A DNA stretch of 64,000 bases. Origin: Biomphalaria glabrata. Taxonomy: Eukaryota > Mollusca > Gastropoda > Planorbidae. This document shows positions 35,901 to 49,482 of the stretch, piece by piece. The notes below the pieces were generated by a model. That model was not told the DNA's origin. It searched no databases and saw only the letters and a program-made list of their open reading frames with translations. Each line of letters starts with the position of its first letter. The stretch's first letter is position 1. The translations under genes were made by a program, and so were the position numbers. The DNA lies in NCBI RefSeq assembly GCF_947242115.1, contig NC_074723.1, positions 17,821,001 through 17,885,000 of the forward strand, read 5' to 3'.

Positions 35901-38900
35901 ATTTATCGATTGTTGGCCTTTCGTCTGTGTTATCTGTTCCAGTATTGAGTTCAGTATTACCTCCAGTTGGACTTAGTTACATTTTCAAGTAGTAGACACC
36001 GCAGAAGAGCATAACACCAGAAACCTGGATCTATAGTAAAGTGCTATTTCACACAATTAAAAAAAAACAACTTCTACATACCAGTCTCACCCCCCCGGCT
36101 CTGGTTCAACGCTGCCTGGTTGAAGTAGTTGTTTAAAGATGAGGCCAAGTCACCAAAACTGTCAGGGTTTATAGACCAACTGGTTGTTTCAGACTGTTTC
36201 ACTGTTTCTAAAAGACCTATCAATAGAAACAGGTTGAGTTATCAGTGTTATTATAACTGAAAATTACATCCTAAACTGGTTAAGATTTATATATAATAAA
36301 ATATACAGTATAATATGTATACATCATGATGTTTTAGAAGCACCATGCACTGTAAGACTAAATCAATTAGATTTTAGGTGTAACTTCCAATAGCTAATTA
36401 TGTTATCCAAATCCCAGCACTCAGCAAAAACAAAAGTATAAACTTAAAAAAAAATACATAAAAAAGAAAATGCAATCAGATTTTGTTTTACTTCTAAGAA
36501 TGATTTAGTGATTTTAATGAATGTGAAGACCTCAATGTAACAGTGTAACACAGGAATGAGCTTGACTTCTTACATTCTCTGTAGAATCAATGTTGGGCAG
36601 TTAAGAAGTTATTAGTACTAGTAAATGTTAAGTTTTTTTTTTTTTAAATATTAATGTTAACTAATTTTTCAAAAGGTCAGAAATGTTTTGTTCAAATCAA
36701 AACTAAATTTGATCCACTGATGACAAATAAATGTTATTATTTTAGAGCCATATCATCCCAGCCATGAGTAACTACAGTATTTACAATAAAAACTTGTTGA
36801 TTCATTGGTAAAACCAAATAGAGATTAAAATAATCTTTAATTCCACAAATTTCAAAATTGAAATGCAGTTTTAAGAAAGCAAATGTTTTGTTACAAAGTC
36901 TGAATTAGTTTAAAATTTAGAACAGAATTAAAGCTATCTATGTTAGTTTTAAAACATAAAATATGCACTGTGTAACAATTAATTACATAAGGGGAAGCAT
37001 GCAAAAAAAAAATATGTTTACAATTATAGTGTCATGATAACATTTTTTTTAAAATTAGCACTAAGATTTTCTTTTAGTAAAATTAAATAATTTGAAACCA
37101 GTTTTACATAATTTTAACTTTAACTCAAAATTTGCCAAGATGCAGATTGGCTCACTTTGGAGTGAAAGGTCACAAATATGGCCAAGGATATAAACTGTAT
37201 GGATTAAAAATATATGGATTTAAACTGACCTGACTAAAATCAATCAATTAATTATTTAAATTAATTAGGGTAATGAAAAAAAAATACCACAACCAAAAAA
37301 AAAACAAAGATTTTAGGTCTTTATGTTGAACTGTAAAATAGATTTTAAGTTTACGCGTCCCTAAAACTGACAAGGCTTGTATTTAATTTTAAAAAGCTGA
37401 TAGACGTTAATACAATTTGAATTCAAAGAGAAAAAATATATTTGAGAAGTGATTTTTCATGAGTACCTAACCATTTTATGTATAATCTCCAGAATAATAG
37501 TTTTTAGTTGGATTTTTCTATTTTATGTGGATTCAGGCAATATAACAACGTTACTAATTGTGGAAGACTACATTTAGGGCCTAGGTAAGATTTGAACTTT
37601 GTAAATTTTCCTTCAAGATTTAGTGGTCTACATGGGAGGTAAAGTGGAATCATACTATTCCATGTTGTAATATAAATAAGAACATTATGTAGCACCAAAA
37701 TGAATTTCAGGGGGCATGGTGGCTGAGTGGTAAACCACTTTGCTTTCTAACAAGGGGGGGGGGGGGGGGTCTGGTATTCTGAATTTTGGTATTCTTAGGA
37801 GGGCCACATGACACCCTCATAAAGAGACGGCCATAGAAACAGATTACCTTTACATAATCTGGCCTTTAGATTGCAAGGTCTTAAAGGGGTACTTTACTTT
37901 TACAATGGTTTTCAGTCCTGGGAGATAAACTGGAAGTTTAGGGGGCAAAGTAAGGATAGACAAAATTTGACATAATTAGTTTCCACTATTTGGTTTTGTA
38001 CTAACTAAATTACATCCATCCAAATCAGAGGTTATAAAAAACAGGTAAACTTAGTGCCAACAACAATTAAAAATCCCTGTTATCACTAGGAAAGACCATG
38101 GCTAAGTATATCAATGCAAAACCTTTGAATCCACATTTATGGTAACAGTCTCCTACTAGAAAACTTTCTACATATTTTTGGAAACTGATTCATTGTATCT
38201 AAATCATGCAAAAAAAAGTATTATACACATGTTTACAAATATACATTAGTTGCATCTTCAATGAATTTGAAAAAGATGTTCTTCCTCTTTTACATTATTG
38301 ACAAAAGGTGTTATCGGCAACAAAAAATCAAATTTTGATTGTAATGGGAAGCTTGGCATCATCTATGTGGTTTAGTTACATTTAAAAATTTTCAACTGTT
38401 AACATGATGAACAAATTTATAATAAATAGATTAAAGAATTAACATTTTAGTGTCATCATCTACAAAATACACAAATATTATATATATATTATACAGACAC
38501 CAACATACAAATATTGTACATCTAAGGAAGAATAAAACAAAATACAGGCTTAAACACCACACAAAAGCACAATTAGGCTAAAAACAATGACCAAAGCTCA
38601 ACAGGATGCAGCCCAATAGATTAACAAAATCCCGGGATTTAGTTTCTTTCACTTAATACTGCATGATTTAGATTTAGTTTCTTTTTCTTAATACTGCATG
38701 ATTCAAATATTTAATATATCTTTAACAGTTTAAGGAATCATGATGTTTGCTATATTTTTTTAAGTTTGATTTTAAGTTTGGCAACAATGCCTCGATGTAT
38801 AAAATAACACATAAAATGGATAAAATATTATTTTAAGCACAAATAACATACATTAAATATTTAAGGCTTTTGGGAGGATACAAGTTTTCAAGAAAATGTT

Positions 38901-41900
38901 TCAACTAACCTTGACGCTCAGTGGTTTTGTTATTATCAATTATACCTATGATACCACAAGGTATATTCATTAATTGGTAGTTAAATTACACAACAAATAA
39001 ATTTTGCCTTAGATTACTAGATGGTAAAACATCTAATCTATGTAGTTTATAGTTAATTCTTCAAGACAATATTTAATCAAAGCTAGGTGTGACTGCAGAT
39101 CAAATAAATGCCAGCACTCTGTGAAGTTAAATCACTCATGATATATGGCATCTCTAAAAATGACATATGATATCTGCATTAATGTTACCTTGAAATTGGG
39201 ACATGTCAATGTTCTGCCAATCGTTCCCACTAGATCTCATACTTTCTTTTAATGTGTCCAGATTTTGGAGCCAATCTGATGCTGACAAATTCAAATTAGG
39301 AACACCTGAATACAGATTTAAATTTAATGGATCAAGAGCTAAGATAAATGTTTACACATATAGCATATAATGTATTTCATACACTAAAAATTTTACATGT
39401 AATACTAATTGTACAGTCATGTAATAGTTCCATATTAAGATGAATACTGGTCATGAATAAATCTTTTAGAATGTATTTATATCTTGTTTTTTGTTCTTCT
39501 AAAAAGGAAAGCATTCAGACTATAAGTATTACATTAATAAAGTATTCTATCAGACTTAGATAAGTTTTACAAGATATTTTTCTTCATAAAACAGACAAAA
39601 TGTAAACTTTTATGAATGTTTTATTTAAATATTAGATTAACATTTATGCATTTTCATCCTCGTCAACAAACTCAAATCATCTTTTTTAAAAGCCTTGGAT
39701 AAAAACCATGCAATCTATGTATTTAATGTTTGAAAATATAATAACACATTGTCACTGTTTAGTTTCATTTTGAAATGTGACTTTTGCAATTAGACCAAAA
39801 AAAAACAACATATAAATTAGGATTATAAAAATGTTTATATACATCTTCAGTGCCAAGAAATCTTTACAAGTTTATAAGGTTATAGTTAAGGTCCTTTTTT
39901 CTTTGGAAAGCACAACTTCAAATGTTAACAACTTGATGGAAGAGTCAAGATTATACAGTTTAAATAATGTACTGTAATATTTTTTTTAATAAAAGATTTT
40001 TGAATGTAAACTTAAATTGGGAAGATAACTGTTGTAAACAAAAACACAAATACTTTAGATTCAAAATGAATGTGCCTTGGTGACAAGGATATGTCTGTGA
40101 CATTGATATGCATGTGTCAATTATAGACATGTGACAATGATATGCATGTCACAATGATACACATGTGACAATGATATTGCATGCCTTTGCAAAGCAGACA
40201 ATTAGGAGGGCAGACAAATAAGTAACATTTTGTTGTGTAATTAGATGTATACAGAAATATTCTTTGTGTATAAGTATTTCTTGAGACAACTACATGGTTT
40301 AGACCATATTTATGTTTCTACTTATCACTTGTAATACTAAGATTGAATCTTAGTTATAGAGAGGGTAAATTCATATAAAGCATTTTAAGAAAAAAAAACT
40401 CAACAAAAGTGTGGCCCATTTTATTTCTGATGACATAAATCAAATAAAAGTTGAGTGCACAGAGAGTCCTTCCTTACTCTACCCCCTCTTTTTCTGCTAT
40501 GTATAGAAGTCAATATGAGTACCATGGCCTCCTTGTTTGGGGAAATTCCTTGGTCCCACCTGTTTTCTGGAACTAATCATGCAGAACTGATCATAGCTCT
40601 TGCATTAAACTGACATTATTAGACCCATAATATATAGGTCACTGTGAATAAAGAGCAGTAGCTCTATTGAAAAAACAAATGTTAATAGAACCCATGTTTT
40701 AAGAGCATAATATTTCAGACCATGACTCTGTATAACTCAATCAATTTTATGTTCTATCTCTCCTCCAGCAGTAGGTGACCTGATTAATTTGAAATCAATA
40801 AATGTTCTAAATATAATCAGGTTGTGCAATGCTTTAGAGCTTGCAGTTTTATTTTAGATCAAAAAGCTGTTTGCTTTAGTCTGCTCAAGTTATTTAACTA
40901 TTTACTTCATTCATTTCATTAAGATGTTTCATTTATTCAAGATTTAATTATTAATGTCACAAAGATGTTGAACATATAATCCTAATTGTTTAATTTAAAG
41001 ATATGCCCAATTTAATTAATGAGGAATATCACTTCAATATTTCATGATCTGTTAAGACATCAAGCAGAACTTTTTTCATCCTGTTTTTCAAATGATAAGA
41101 CTGAATTAATAATAATGAAAGATTTTTATCTCTACAAAGAGGCTATCTAATTGTTGCATTATTGTAGTGCATGTAAAGTGTTCTAAATTTGTCCTGGCAT
41201 GAGTTAATATTATTATTATTGTTAGTACAGAACTTTTAAGTTCTAAGGATTTTGTGTAAAAAAAAAAAATACTTCTGACAAAGTTTCAAATAAATTTAAC
41301 ATAGCTTAGAGAATTGTAGATAAATAAATGAAAGTGAACTAAGGAATGGGCTCAAAATGTAAAAAAAACAACTCCTGAAATGGCATTAGTAAAACAAAAC
41401 TGTATAAAGTGTGCTACAAAAATTATTGTTGGCACATAGTCTTACAATCAGATTCTCTATGATAAGAACTTTAATGAGTTGGAAATTTTGCAGTTAAAAC
41501 AAAGAGATGTACCATAGGAAAACTGTACAAAAATATGTCCAGAATATAAGTGGAATAAATGTTAAAATAAGAAAAGGAAAGTTGCTATGTTTTATATAAG
41601 ATGTCTCTAATTAGTAAAAATAAAAATGTTTGAAATGTTTTGGATGCTCATTTAGAGTTGGAGATAATTTACTTCTTAGTTCAAACCTCCCACAGGTTGA
41701 CAAGGGATGACAGTGGGCAGGGTATGAACCCTGGACCATCGAAAAGTCCGAGCGACAGTCCAGTGAGCATACTGCACGACCAGACAGCCATCTTTTAACT
41801 AGTCTTATTAAGTGAATTAGTCTTGCCATTCAGAGTGATAATTTGATTGTGAAGAATTTTTTTTCTAAATGGTACAAAGTTGATTTTAAAATATAAATCT

Positions 41901-44900
41901 GCCATCAGACTCTATGTATACTTGAAAATGTTAATATTAAAAAAGAACAGTATTAAACTAACCTGTGGAGTTTTCAAAAATAGTTTTATAGAATGAGCAA
42001 AATGAATTTCCAAGTTCTTCATGGCTAATGTGTGCTTCAGATGTTCCTGTCATAGCTGACAGCCTTGATGACTGAAAACAGAAATACAAATTAGTTACAA
42101 AACAGCTACAAAACAAAATGTTTCGCTAGGCTATTTTAGATGGAAATTGACTTACTGCATCTGGTGTGCATGCTGGAGATGCTTCTAAATCATGGGACAG
42201 TTTGTTGCCAGAGAACAAAGGGTTGTTGTGGTTGCTGTTGTTGTTGGGTGATGGAACAGAATGAGGAGACTGCTGATGACTGGACAATGGGCTCATTCCC
42301 ATACAACTAGGGTTGAAAGGAGATGACTGTAGATGAAACCCTCTAAAATTTAGCTTCTCTTGTTACGTAGACAAAATTACAAGTGAACATTATAAAAACA
42401 AAGAAAAAGAAACCCAAAATCTTGAGATAAGAAATATTTGTTTTCAAAGTGTTTTTCTGGAGCTTTTTTTTTTTCATTTTATGAGACACAGACAAAATAA
42501 AAATTCACACATTTAAAACCAGTTCTATTTTTAGAAGGCCAATGTATGATACATCATGATACATCTAGCAGCTATGTGCACATGGAAAATGATGTATATC
42601 TATGAAATACCCTTATGGTGAACTGAGCATTTGGAACAGACGCCTTGACTCTATTAAACATTAGTCAGATGTATTTATCAGAGGAAGTTAAACAATGTTG
42701 GGTTGTAGGGGCAACAGACTAACCTGATTAGATTCTGACTTGATATGAATTGGCTGCATAATAACACTTGCTAGCACAGTATGCTGTCCAGGACTTAATC
42801 CACTCTCTGGGCTGTATGGAGAATGCTGTCAAGAGATTTTATAAAACAATGTGTAAATAACTGGTTATCAAACAATTTTTTACAAAGAATCTTATTAAAG
42901 ACTGTTAAGCGCTTTGGCACTGTCTTATGCAAATAAGTCAAAAGGAGGTAAGTCAAACAATGAAATCAAATAGCACAGGTGAAAGGCCAAAAATATAGGT
43001 TAGTCAACACTCATAGAGAATGTTGAATAAGAAGTTTAATAATAACGATGGGAACCCTCGAATGTCGTCAAGCTAAATCTCTATATCCATAAAAACTGCC
43101 TCTTTCTAAGGTTGTCAAAAGTAGTCTGTATTATCTCAATAGTAATCCCAAAGTTTGTTCAATTATCTTTTAATTGAAATTTAATGTGGTCACTTTCAAT
43201 AATTATTATTTTTTTATAAATGGTCATAAAAAAAATAAAATAAAAGTAGCTTACCCGATCATTGGGACGTTTTTTTCTGTGCCGTGTTGGTGGAAGTGGG
43301 TCATCAACTGGAGGTGTCTGAATAGCCCAGTATGAGCCCTAAATATATCAACATTAAACTTATTATAAATTTACTAAGATTTAAATTGATAAACTTTCAA
43401 TACAAAGTCATTTAAATAGATGAAATAAAGAATTATTGTACTTTACTATTTGTCCATAAAAATTAATTAGTTGTGGATCTAACAAAAATAAAAATCATTT
43501 AAGGGTAAAATTGTTAAGACCTAAGAAAAAAATAAAATAAGACTTAAGAAAAAACAAAAATCCCAATACAGGATCTCACTAATCACCTTTACAATTTTTT
43601 ATAAAAATAACAAGTTTATGTTTTGTTGATTTTACCTTTCCAGGATCATCCTTTGACCTGGGAACTTTTTGAAAACATTTGTTCAAGGACAAATTGTGTC
43701 GAATAGAATTCTGTAATGTTAAAATTGAAGGAATGAGGCATTTATATTCATGGCAAAGTTAAACTAAAAAAAAAAATATATAAAAAGGAGAAAACATCAA
43801 TATCAATGTTTAAAACTTAATACAAGAAATCAATTCTTAAAAATTGAGAGAGAGAGAAAAAAATATATTTCAGTTGTCATATTTAATTTTTTTTTAATAA
43901 CTGGATTTTTTGTGATTGTAGCTTGCAATAGATGGATCACTGACGAATGGGATTGTGATTTTAGGCACATCGGCACAATTTAGGCCATGTCGTGCTGACG
44001 AATGGAGGTAAGCCACTAGGACAGACTAACAACAAAAAGATTTAACACACAAATTTACAATGTAAAGTAATAAAACAGGATATAGGTTAAAAAAAAAAAA
44101 AAAATGACTTCTAAGGTATGGAAAAGAATATGTTAGATTTTAGATAATGGAATCTTACACCGTCCCCACATCCTTCCAGCTTAACAAAAGCATATTGTGA
44201 AAAGCAAGACATTTGATTTGTTAAGAGAAAGAACTAAAACCCCTCTCCCTCCCTGCTTAATTAGAAAAAAAAAAGGTTAACATGAAATAGAAAGAAAAAA
44301 GGTATACTAGTCATGTTAAATTGAGACAACCCCACCTAACAGCCATATCAAATTACATTGTGTTGTTGCAAGGGCTGCAAACTAGGATCTTTGCTTTTTA
44401 AGAAAAAAGTGTTGTGTAGAGGGGCAACATAAATTTTATTTCTACATCTTCTACAAAAACTACTGCTAATTTCCTAAAATCAATAAATAATTGAAATTAC
44501 AGCATTCTATTTTAATTATTTCCTAACCATAAGACAAAAATTATAACAAGTTATTTATAATAATGTATGCACATTTTTAACTAAATATAAGTAATGAAAG
44601 GAAGCACGTATTCAACCAATTGATGTGCTAAATAGTTTTTTGGTCAGTCAGCATCAGGCACGTTTGGCCATGACATGTTCAGTTTTTTTACAGGGGTAAA
44701 CCATTGGTGGTAAAAAAAAAAGAGTATTTTTACAATTAATATTTTTTGATAACCTGATGGTATAGCCCTTCCGTGAAAGTCAGAATTGCAAGAGTCAAGG
44801 GACTCTTTTGAGCACATTCCTTAGTTCACTTTCATCTATATAGATATAGATATATATATATAGATATATATAGATATATATATAGATATATATATAGATA

Positions 44901-47900
44901 TAGATATATATATATAGTCAAATAAAAAATAATGCAAAAAACTTTGGATGAGATACTTTTCCCCATTTTTACTATGACAAATGCATTAAAATTATGCAAA
45001 CTGTTAAATTGTTGTGAAATGTATTTTACATATCTTTTATATATTTATATGTTCACATGACGTTGACTCCATGACAGGTGCTTGATAGTGACACTGACTG
45101 TCATAATCAATGATTTGAAATCAATATTATAAAAGACTCGGATTGTAACCACCAATACCAACACTATCATCATAACTTAGCACAATATGGGCCAACACTG
45201 TGTCTAGCTGGCAGCGTAAATATACAAAGTCAGATAGATGTGACTACTAATATCGTTGCAGACACTTAGGTTCACCAGAAAGAGCTAACACAATCCATCA
45301 AGCAGGCTTTGAGCCTTTCATTTTGCTTTAGCAACATTCAAAAGATAGAAGAAATATGGTTTGAGTGTTGGGACAAAACCAAAGAATCCCACAGATTCCC
45401 CCCTGAACAGCGGTGGAGTCTTTAAAGGGCTTATAAAAAGCTATTTATAATAAACAGCATAGCCCAATATTTTGCTGATTTTGTTTTTCATGGTTCAGGC
45501 CCAAATTTGACTTACAGTGCCCCCACGGAGGGCTAAAAGAGGAAAGTAAGCATATTATTGTTTTTTACTCTCCTAGATTTGCAGAATTCTATTTTTCAAA
45601 AAGTCTGAGAAGACACATGCTCTTGACTTGTATAGAGACACAAGCATTTTCATATTTTCTTGAAATAGCTGCCCTGTTCAGTTTTTCTCCAATGATGAAC
45701 AAATTTAGAATTATTAAAAGTAGATATAGTTTGAATTTACCATAAAAAAAGCAACTGATATTTATATACTACTAATCAGCCGATTGACAGCATCCATGTA
45801 CCAGCAATGCTGCAGACAAACAACCGCACCAGTCTGCATGTCATATGGCTAGACATAGAATGGCAGTCATAAATAATCAATCTGATAAAAGGAAGGGAGT
45901 TAAAGTTTTACTATTTGAAATAGAAATTTAAAACTTTATATAACATTCAAAAACTTTATAATAAAGCAGAAAATTATGTTTTTCACTCATTAAACAAAAA
46001 TGGTCTATACCTAGAAAAGGCATTATTTATATAGCGAATTATAACACATTAACTTCAATTTCCTGAATTCTAATGCTCATTTCTTATATAATCTACTTCA
46101 AAATAGTTAATAATTAAATTAAAAAAATAGGAGAGTGAGAACAAAGGTGAAAGTAGAGTTTAGAACAGATTCAGTTTATACAATTAGATTAATAACATCC
46201 TTCTATCTTTAACTGGGGTAGAAAACAAAAATTATAAAATGAGACATCTAATAAGTATATCAATCAGATCTCACAAGAAATGATCTCAGGGAGACATGTT
46301 ATGCCATAAAACGTCTAAGCACATTTTCAGCACAAAAATAAATTAATGTATTTGGACCTCTATTGAGAATGCCAACCAATTAACCAGTCTTGAGAGCATA
46401 TAATATATCATCAAATATTGAGGAAAATGGGCAAACAAAATCTAAAAAAAATTAAAGGATCATGAAATCATCTCTAGCAATTACAGAACATATAACGATT
46501 GTAGTCTATATTTGATTATTAAAATAAAAGGTTAAATAGATATATATTGTAGTCTATAAGTTGATAATAAAAATAAAAGGTCAAAATGATCTTAAATGTT
46601 GTCAGTCTAGTGCAAGATATATTAATTATAATATTTTATTTAATAGCTTAAAACAATATCTTTAGTTCTCCTAATTTAGAAAACCTTTGTGTGCAGTGCA
46701 GTCTTCAACAACACATGCAACCCATATAGCCTTTAGCTAGTTTGATTTTAAACCCAAGTCTAAAACAAAATATTTGTAATACCGACTTTATATGATGAAA
46801 ATAAAATAATAACAAAAATAATTTTAATTTAGAAGAGATTACATTTTGTTCAATAAACACAGTCACACAAAATGTGACAAAAAGAAGACAAAACAAAAAT
46901 TTCCCTTCATGATAAAATAATTTACATCTATTTCATCATTTAGCATGTGAGTAGCTACAAACCAGTGAAAGGTCCAATCTGGCAGATCATGTATACTTAA
47001 AATTTTTTATATGAGTTGGTTGCCACAAAAAACAATTAAGAAAAAAGATTTATATATATAAAAATTATATTTATATCTCAGGTCACCTTAAAGGTATCAA
47101 ACAGCATACACATGTTTGATTTGCCAATCAGCTAGCTGAAAATGATTACTAGTGCATCATTTCACCAGGTTTAATTCAATTACTGTTATGAAAAAAGACA
47201 AGCTTAGAAATTATGAGGATAACTTGAGGAAACTTCTTAGTGAAGATTTCAAGAATTCAATTTAAAAAAAATAGAATATATATAATATATAAATATATAT
47301 ATATTAATTCCAACCTAATAATTATTCAAGTATTTATTTTTTAATGTTCCTTGAATTCTACATCTTAAACTCCAAATCCAGTTTTTTCAATTTGCTAATT
47401 CATTTATTTGAGAGCAGATTATTTTTCTACAATGATATTTAGAAAATGCTGTGTCAGAAATAGATTGACTGATTGACATCTCAGTTGAACTCTGAATTCA
47501 AACCACTGTCTTTCCTTTCTGTCCTGCAGGAGATCAGTATACTACATAAATCTATACTATAAAACTAAAATCTAGACTACTGACTATTAAGATAATAAAG
47601 ATGACAAATCTTTATTTTAGACTCTACATGTAAAAAAATCTTGATTGACTAGATTCTAGATATATAGATTATAATTAGATTATAATGTAGATCGGCTATT
47701 AAACCTATTCTATCTAGAATATCTAGATCTACTAGATCTAGATCTAGATCTAGTCTACTCTACATACATTTCTTAACTCTAGATTCTAGAGTAGATGTAT
47801 TATAATTAAAATTATTTAATAATGTCAAAATAATATCATTTCATTATAGACCCTTATAGTAGAAATATTTGAAAAAGAAAGAAATTACAATATGTGCAGA

Positions 47901-48427
47901 CCGAGATTTAGACTAGATAAGTAGATTACTGAGTTTCAGTAAGTAACTTAACTACTTAATTTGACTTAACTTAGTAGACCCCTCTACTTACACTTACAGT
48001 ACAGAAGTTCAAGGTGGGGTACTGAGACTGAACTAAATTAAAAAAAAAAATAAAAGTCAGATGACATGAAAATATTTACCTTCCAACCATTTCCCACATC
48101 TTTATAATAAGGAAAATTGTCACATATCCAAGCATAAATTTCACTTAGAGTCATTCTTTTTTTACTTGTGCTATTTATGGCATGCATGATAAGATTGGCA
48201 TAGCTGTACGGTGGTTTCCCATCTCTTTGATTCTGTGTTGTCTGTCCATTATTGTCGAAGTGTCCGGAAGGGTCAGGAGAACCTCTAGTCCCAAACTGAC
48301 CTGTTATTCTACCCAGCGCATCTGTTGCTCCCTGCGAACCGTTAAATCCAGGTCCACCCATAGGCCCACCGACTTTTAGTCGATGAAGCCAATCCATTTT
48401 AGTCAAACTAGATCCTAGATCCGCCAT
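32928..48427 (-). CDS. FOXJ3: FoxJ2/FoxJ3-type forkhead transcription factor, complete, ten coding exons
   Basis: Nuclear DNA-binding transcription factor. Exons: 48427-48080, 43710-43636, 43338-43255, 42825-42724, 42326-42156, 42071-41963, 39305-39189, 36216-36082, 34026-33971 and 33020-32928, with agreeing phases and 429 residues in total (vertebrate FOXJ2/FOXJ3 are longer, near 570-620). The N-terminus [12 protein letters not shown] resembles SSLTSMDWLPQL of vertebrate FOXJ3. The forkhead domain spans about 69-165: [27 protein letters not shown], recognition helix [13 protein letters not shown] (117-129) and KDDPGKGSYWAI, with basic RHRKKR at 160-165. An intron splits the domain exactly between GWK and NSIRHN. 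C-terminal family blocks follow: [57 protein letters not shown], and the last residues DDFEWDKLL, matching DDFDWDSIV at the vertebrate C-terminus. Residues 197-200 are IKSE, a SUMO consensus. The gene is the single FoxJ2/3-type ortholog by pattern; the J2 versus J3 split is a vertebrate matter. Confidence 0.93.
33600..33700 (-). repeat. Possible old SINE B copy
   Basis: CTAAGTCCAAACTTCC and then GAAATCAGGACCATCTAA follow the order of the antisense SINE B sequence (AGTCCAAACCTCCC, GGGACCATCGA), but with many changes. It lies in intron 9 of the FoxJ2/3 gene. Confidence 0.35.
34500..35815 (+). mobile_element. RTE-like LINE fragment: reverse transcriptase and C-terminus
   Basis: Plus-strand blocks in order: [62 protein letters not shown] (the catalytic YADD is FADD), [44 protein letters not shown], and a C-terminus with [17 protein letters not shown] stop (TAG at 34960-34962, where the family has Trp) and several frame changes after 35280 show it is dead. 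The endonuclease part is absent, so it is 5' truncated. It lies in intron 8 of FoxJ2/3, antisense to the gene. Confidence 0.88.
37710..37915 (+). repeat. SINE-like repeat, family C
   Basis: It has a tRNA-like head GGTGGCTGAGTGGTAAA (A box), a G run, and then GGGCCACATGACACCCTCAT, AGAAACAGATTACC and TTTACATAATCTGGCC. It lies in an intron of FoxJ2/3 between the candidate cassette exon and exon 8. Confidence 0.75.
38910..38945 (-). CDS. Candidate 36-nt in-frame cassette exon of FoxJ2/3
   Basis: On the minus strand an acceptor (ATCATAG) and a donor (CAAG/GTTAGT) enclose 36 nt with phase 1 at both ends, the same phase as the flanking exons 7 and 8. Inclusion would add twelve residues, reading [11 protein letters not shown] plus Gly, between the DMSQFQ and LLETVKQ blocks. 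The polypyrimidine tract is weak, as is common for alternative microexons. No homolog is known to me, so it is inferred only from splice grammar. Confidence 0.45.
41628..41795 (-). repeat. tRNA-derived SINE, family B, copy 3
   Basis: On the minus strand it reads TGTCTGGTCGTGCAGTATGC, then the diverged B-box region CAGGGTTCATACCCTGCCC and AACCTGTGGGAGGTTTGAAC. It lies in intron 6 of FoxJ2/3 in the same orientation as the gene. Confidence 0.82.
44838..44918. repeat. TATAGATA-type microsatellite
   Basis: An irregular run of TA with GATA units lies in intron 1 of FoxJ2/3. Confidence 0.9.
47640..47800. repeat. CTAGA/AGATCT-rich palindromic stretch
   Basis: Many overlapping copies of TCTAGA, CTAGAT and AGATCTAGATCTAGATCT make a self-complementary low-complexity block in intron 1 of FoxJ2/3, about 300 bp from exon 1. 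Confidence 0.75.
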
Positions 48428-48790
48428 CTTGTTAGGTCCTGCTACAGTATACTATATGTGCATTAATACATTCTTTTATTGTTATTTCCTAAATTATTGT
48501 TAAAACTGTGAAATGAATATTAATGGCTTTTAATGTATGCATTTAAAACAATTTATCACTTCTAGACATATTATTGCATGCTATTTTGATTTTTTTCAAA
48601 GCTAATAAACTTTGATAGGAACTATACTTCAATCTTTACAGACCCGCACTACGCTTCTTTCGCCGTTGCATGGCAGCAAGTTCGTTACCTTTGAACTTTC
48701 AGTCTAATAATAGAACTACCGATTTTCACAACACATTGAACCACGTGTGGCACATGTTTATGGTGGGCGTGACATACACGCTCATACAGC
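48428..48790 (-). promoter_or_regulatory. Probable FoxJ2/3 promoter region
   Basis: This is the upstream flank of the start codon. The minus strand reads AAGATGGCGGAT over the start codon itself, a YY1-type element. An E-box CACGTG lies at 48742-48747 and a KLF/Sp-like GGTGGGCGTG at 48762-48771. No TATA box position could be assigned. The role is inferred from position and motifs only. Confidence 0.35.
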
Positions 48791-49258
48791 AAAATTAATG
48801 CAGCCACCTTGATTTTAAAAAGGGGAGGGGTAATATTATAATTTAACTATGTGAGACTTGTTTAGGAGTCGAAGACTAGGAAGAGGTAATTAATATACCT
48901 AATATAATTGAAATATCCATAATTATGTTATTTAGTAGGCCTAAATAAACAAAAGCATGAAATGGTGTACTTTTAATAAACGTTGTAATATTTTACGTTC
49001 TTTACTAACACACTAAATGAGAAACATAAGGGATTTCAGTTTTCAAGAAAATAAAATTTTAAAATCCTGCCAGCGTTCATCCAATGCGATTGAGGCGGCA
49101 CATGCCATCCCCTAGCCTGCGCCCTGCACTTTGCATGAGCTTTAATAAAAATGGTCCCGGGCGTATAACATCTTCAATTCTGAATCAACGCCTGAAGACG
49201 TTAAAAAGTCGACTTAGAAAAAAAAATGGATAGTGCAGTAAATCCTGATACTTACATT

Positions 49259-49388
49259 CAGGGCCGGCCTTAACAAGTGCGGGGCCTTTTGCGAAACGGA
49301 TTGCGGGGCCACTAGAGGGTCCAGAACTTTGGAGTGGGGGAGGTCGATTTTTTTACAAACCCTAAAGCCCATTAAACCGTAACCCTAA

Positions 49389-49482
<94 letters not shown>

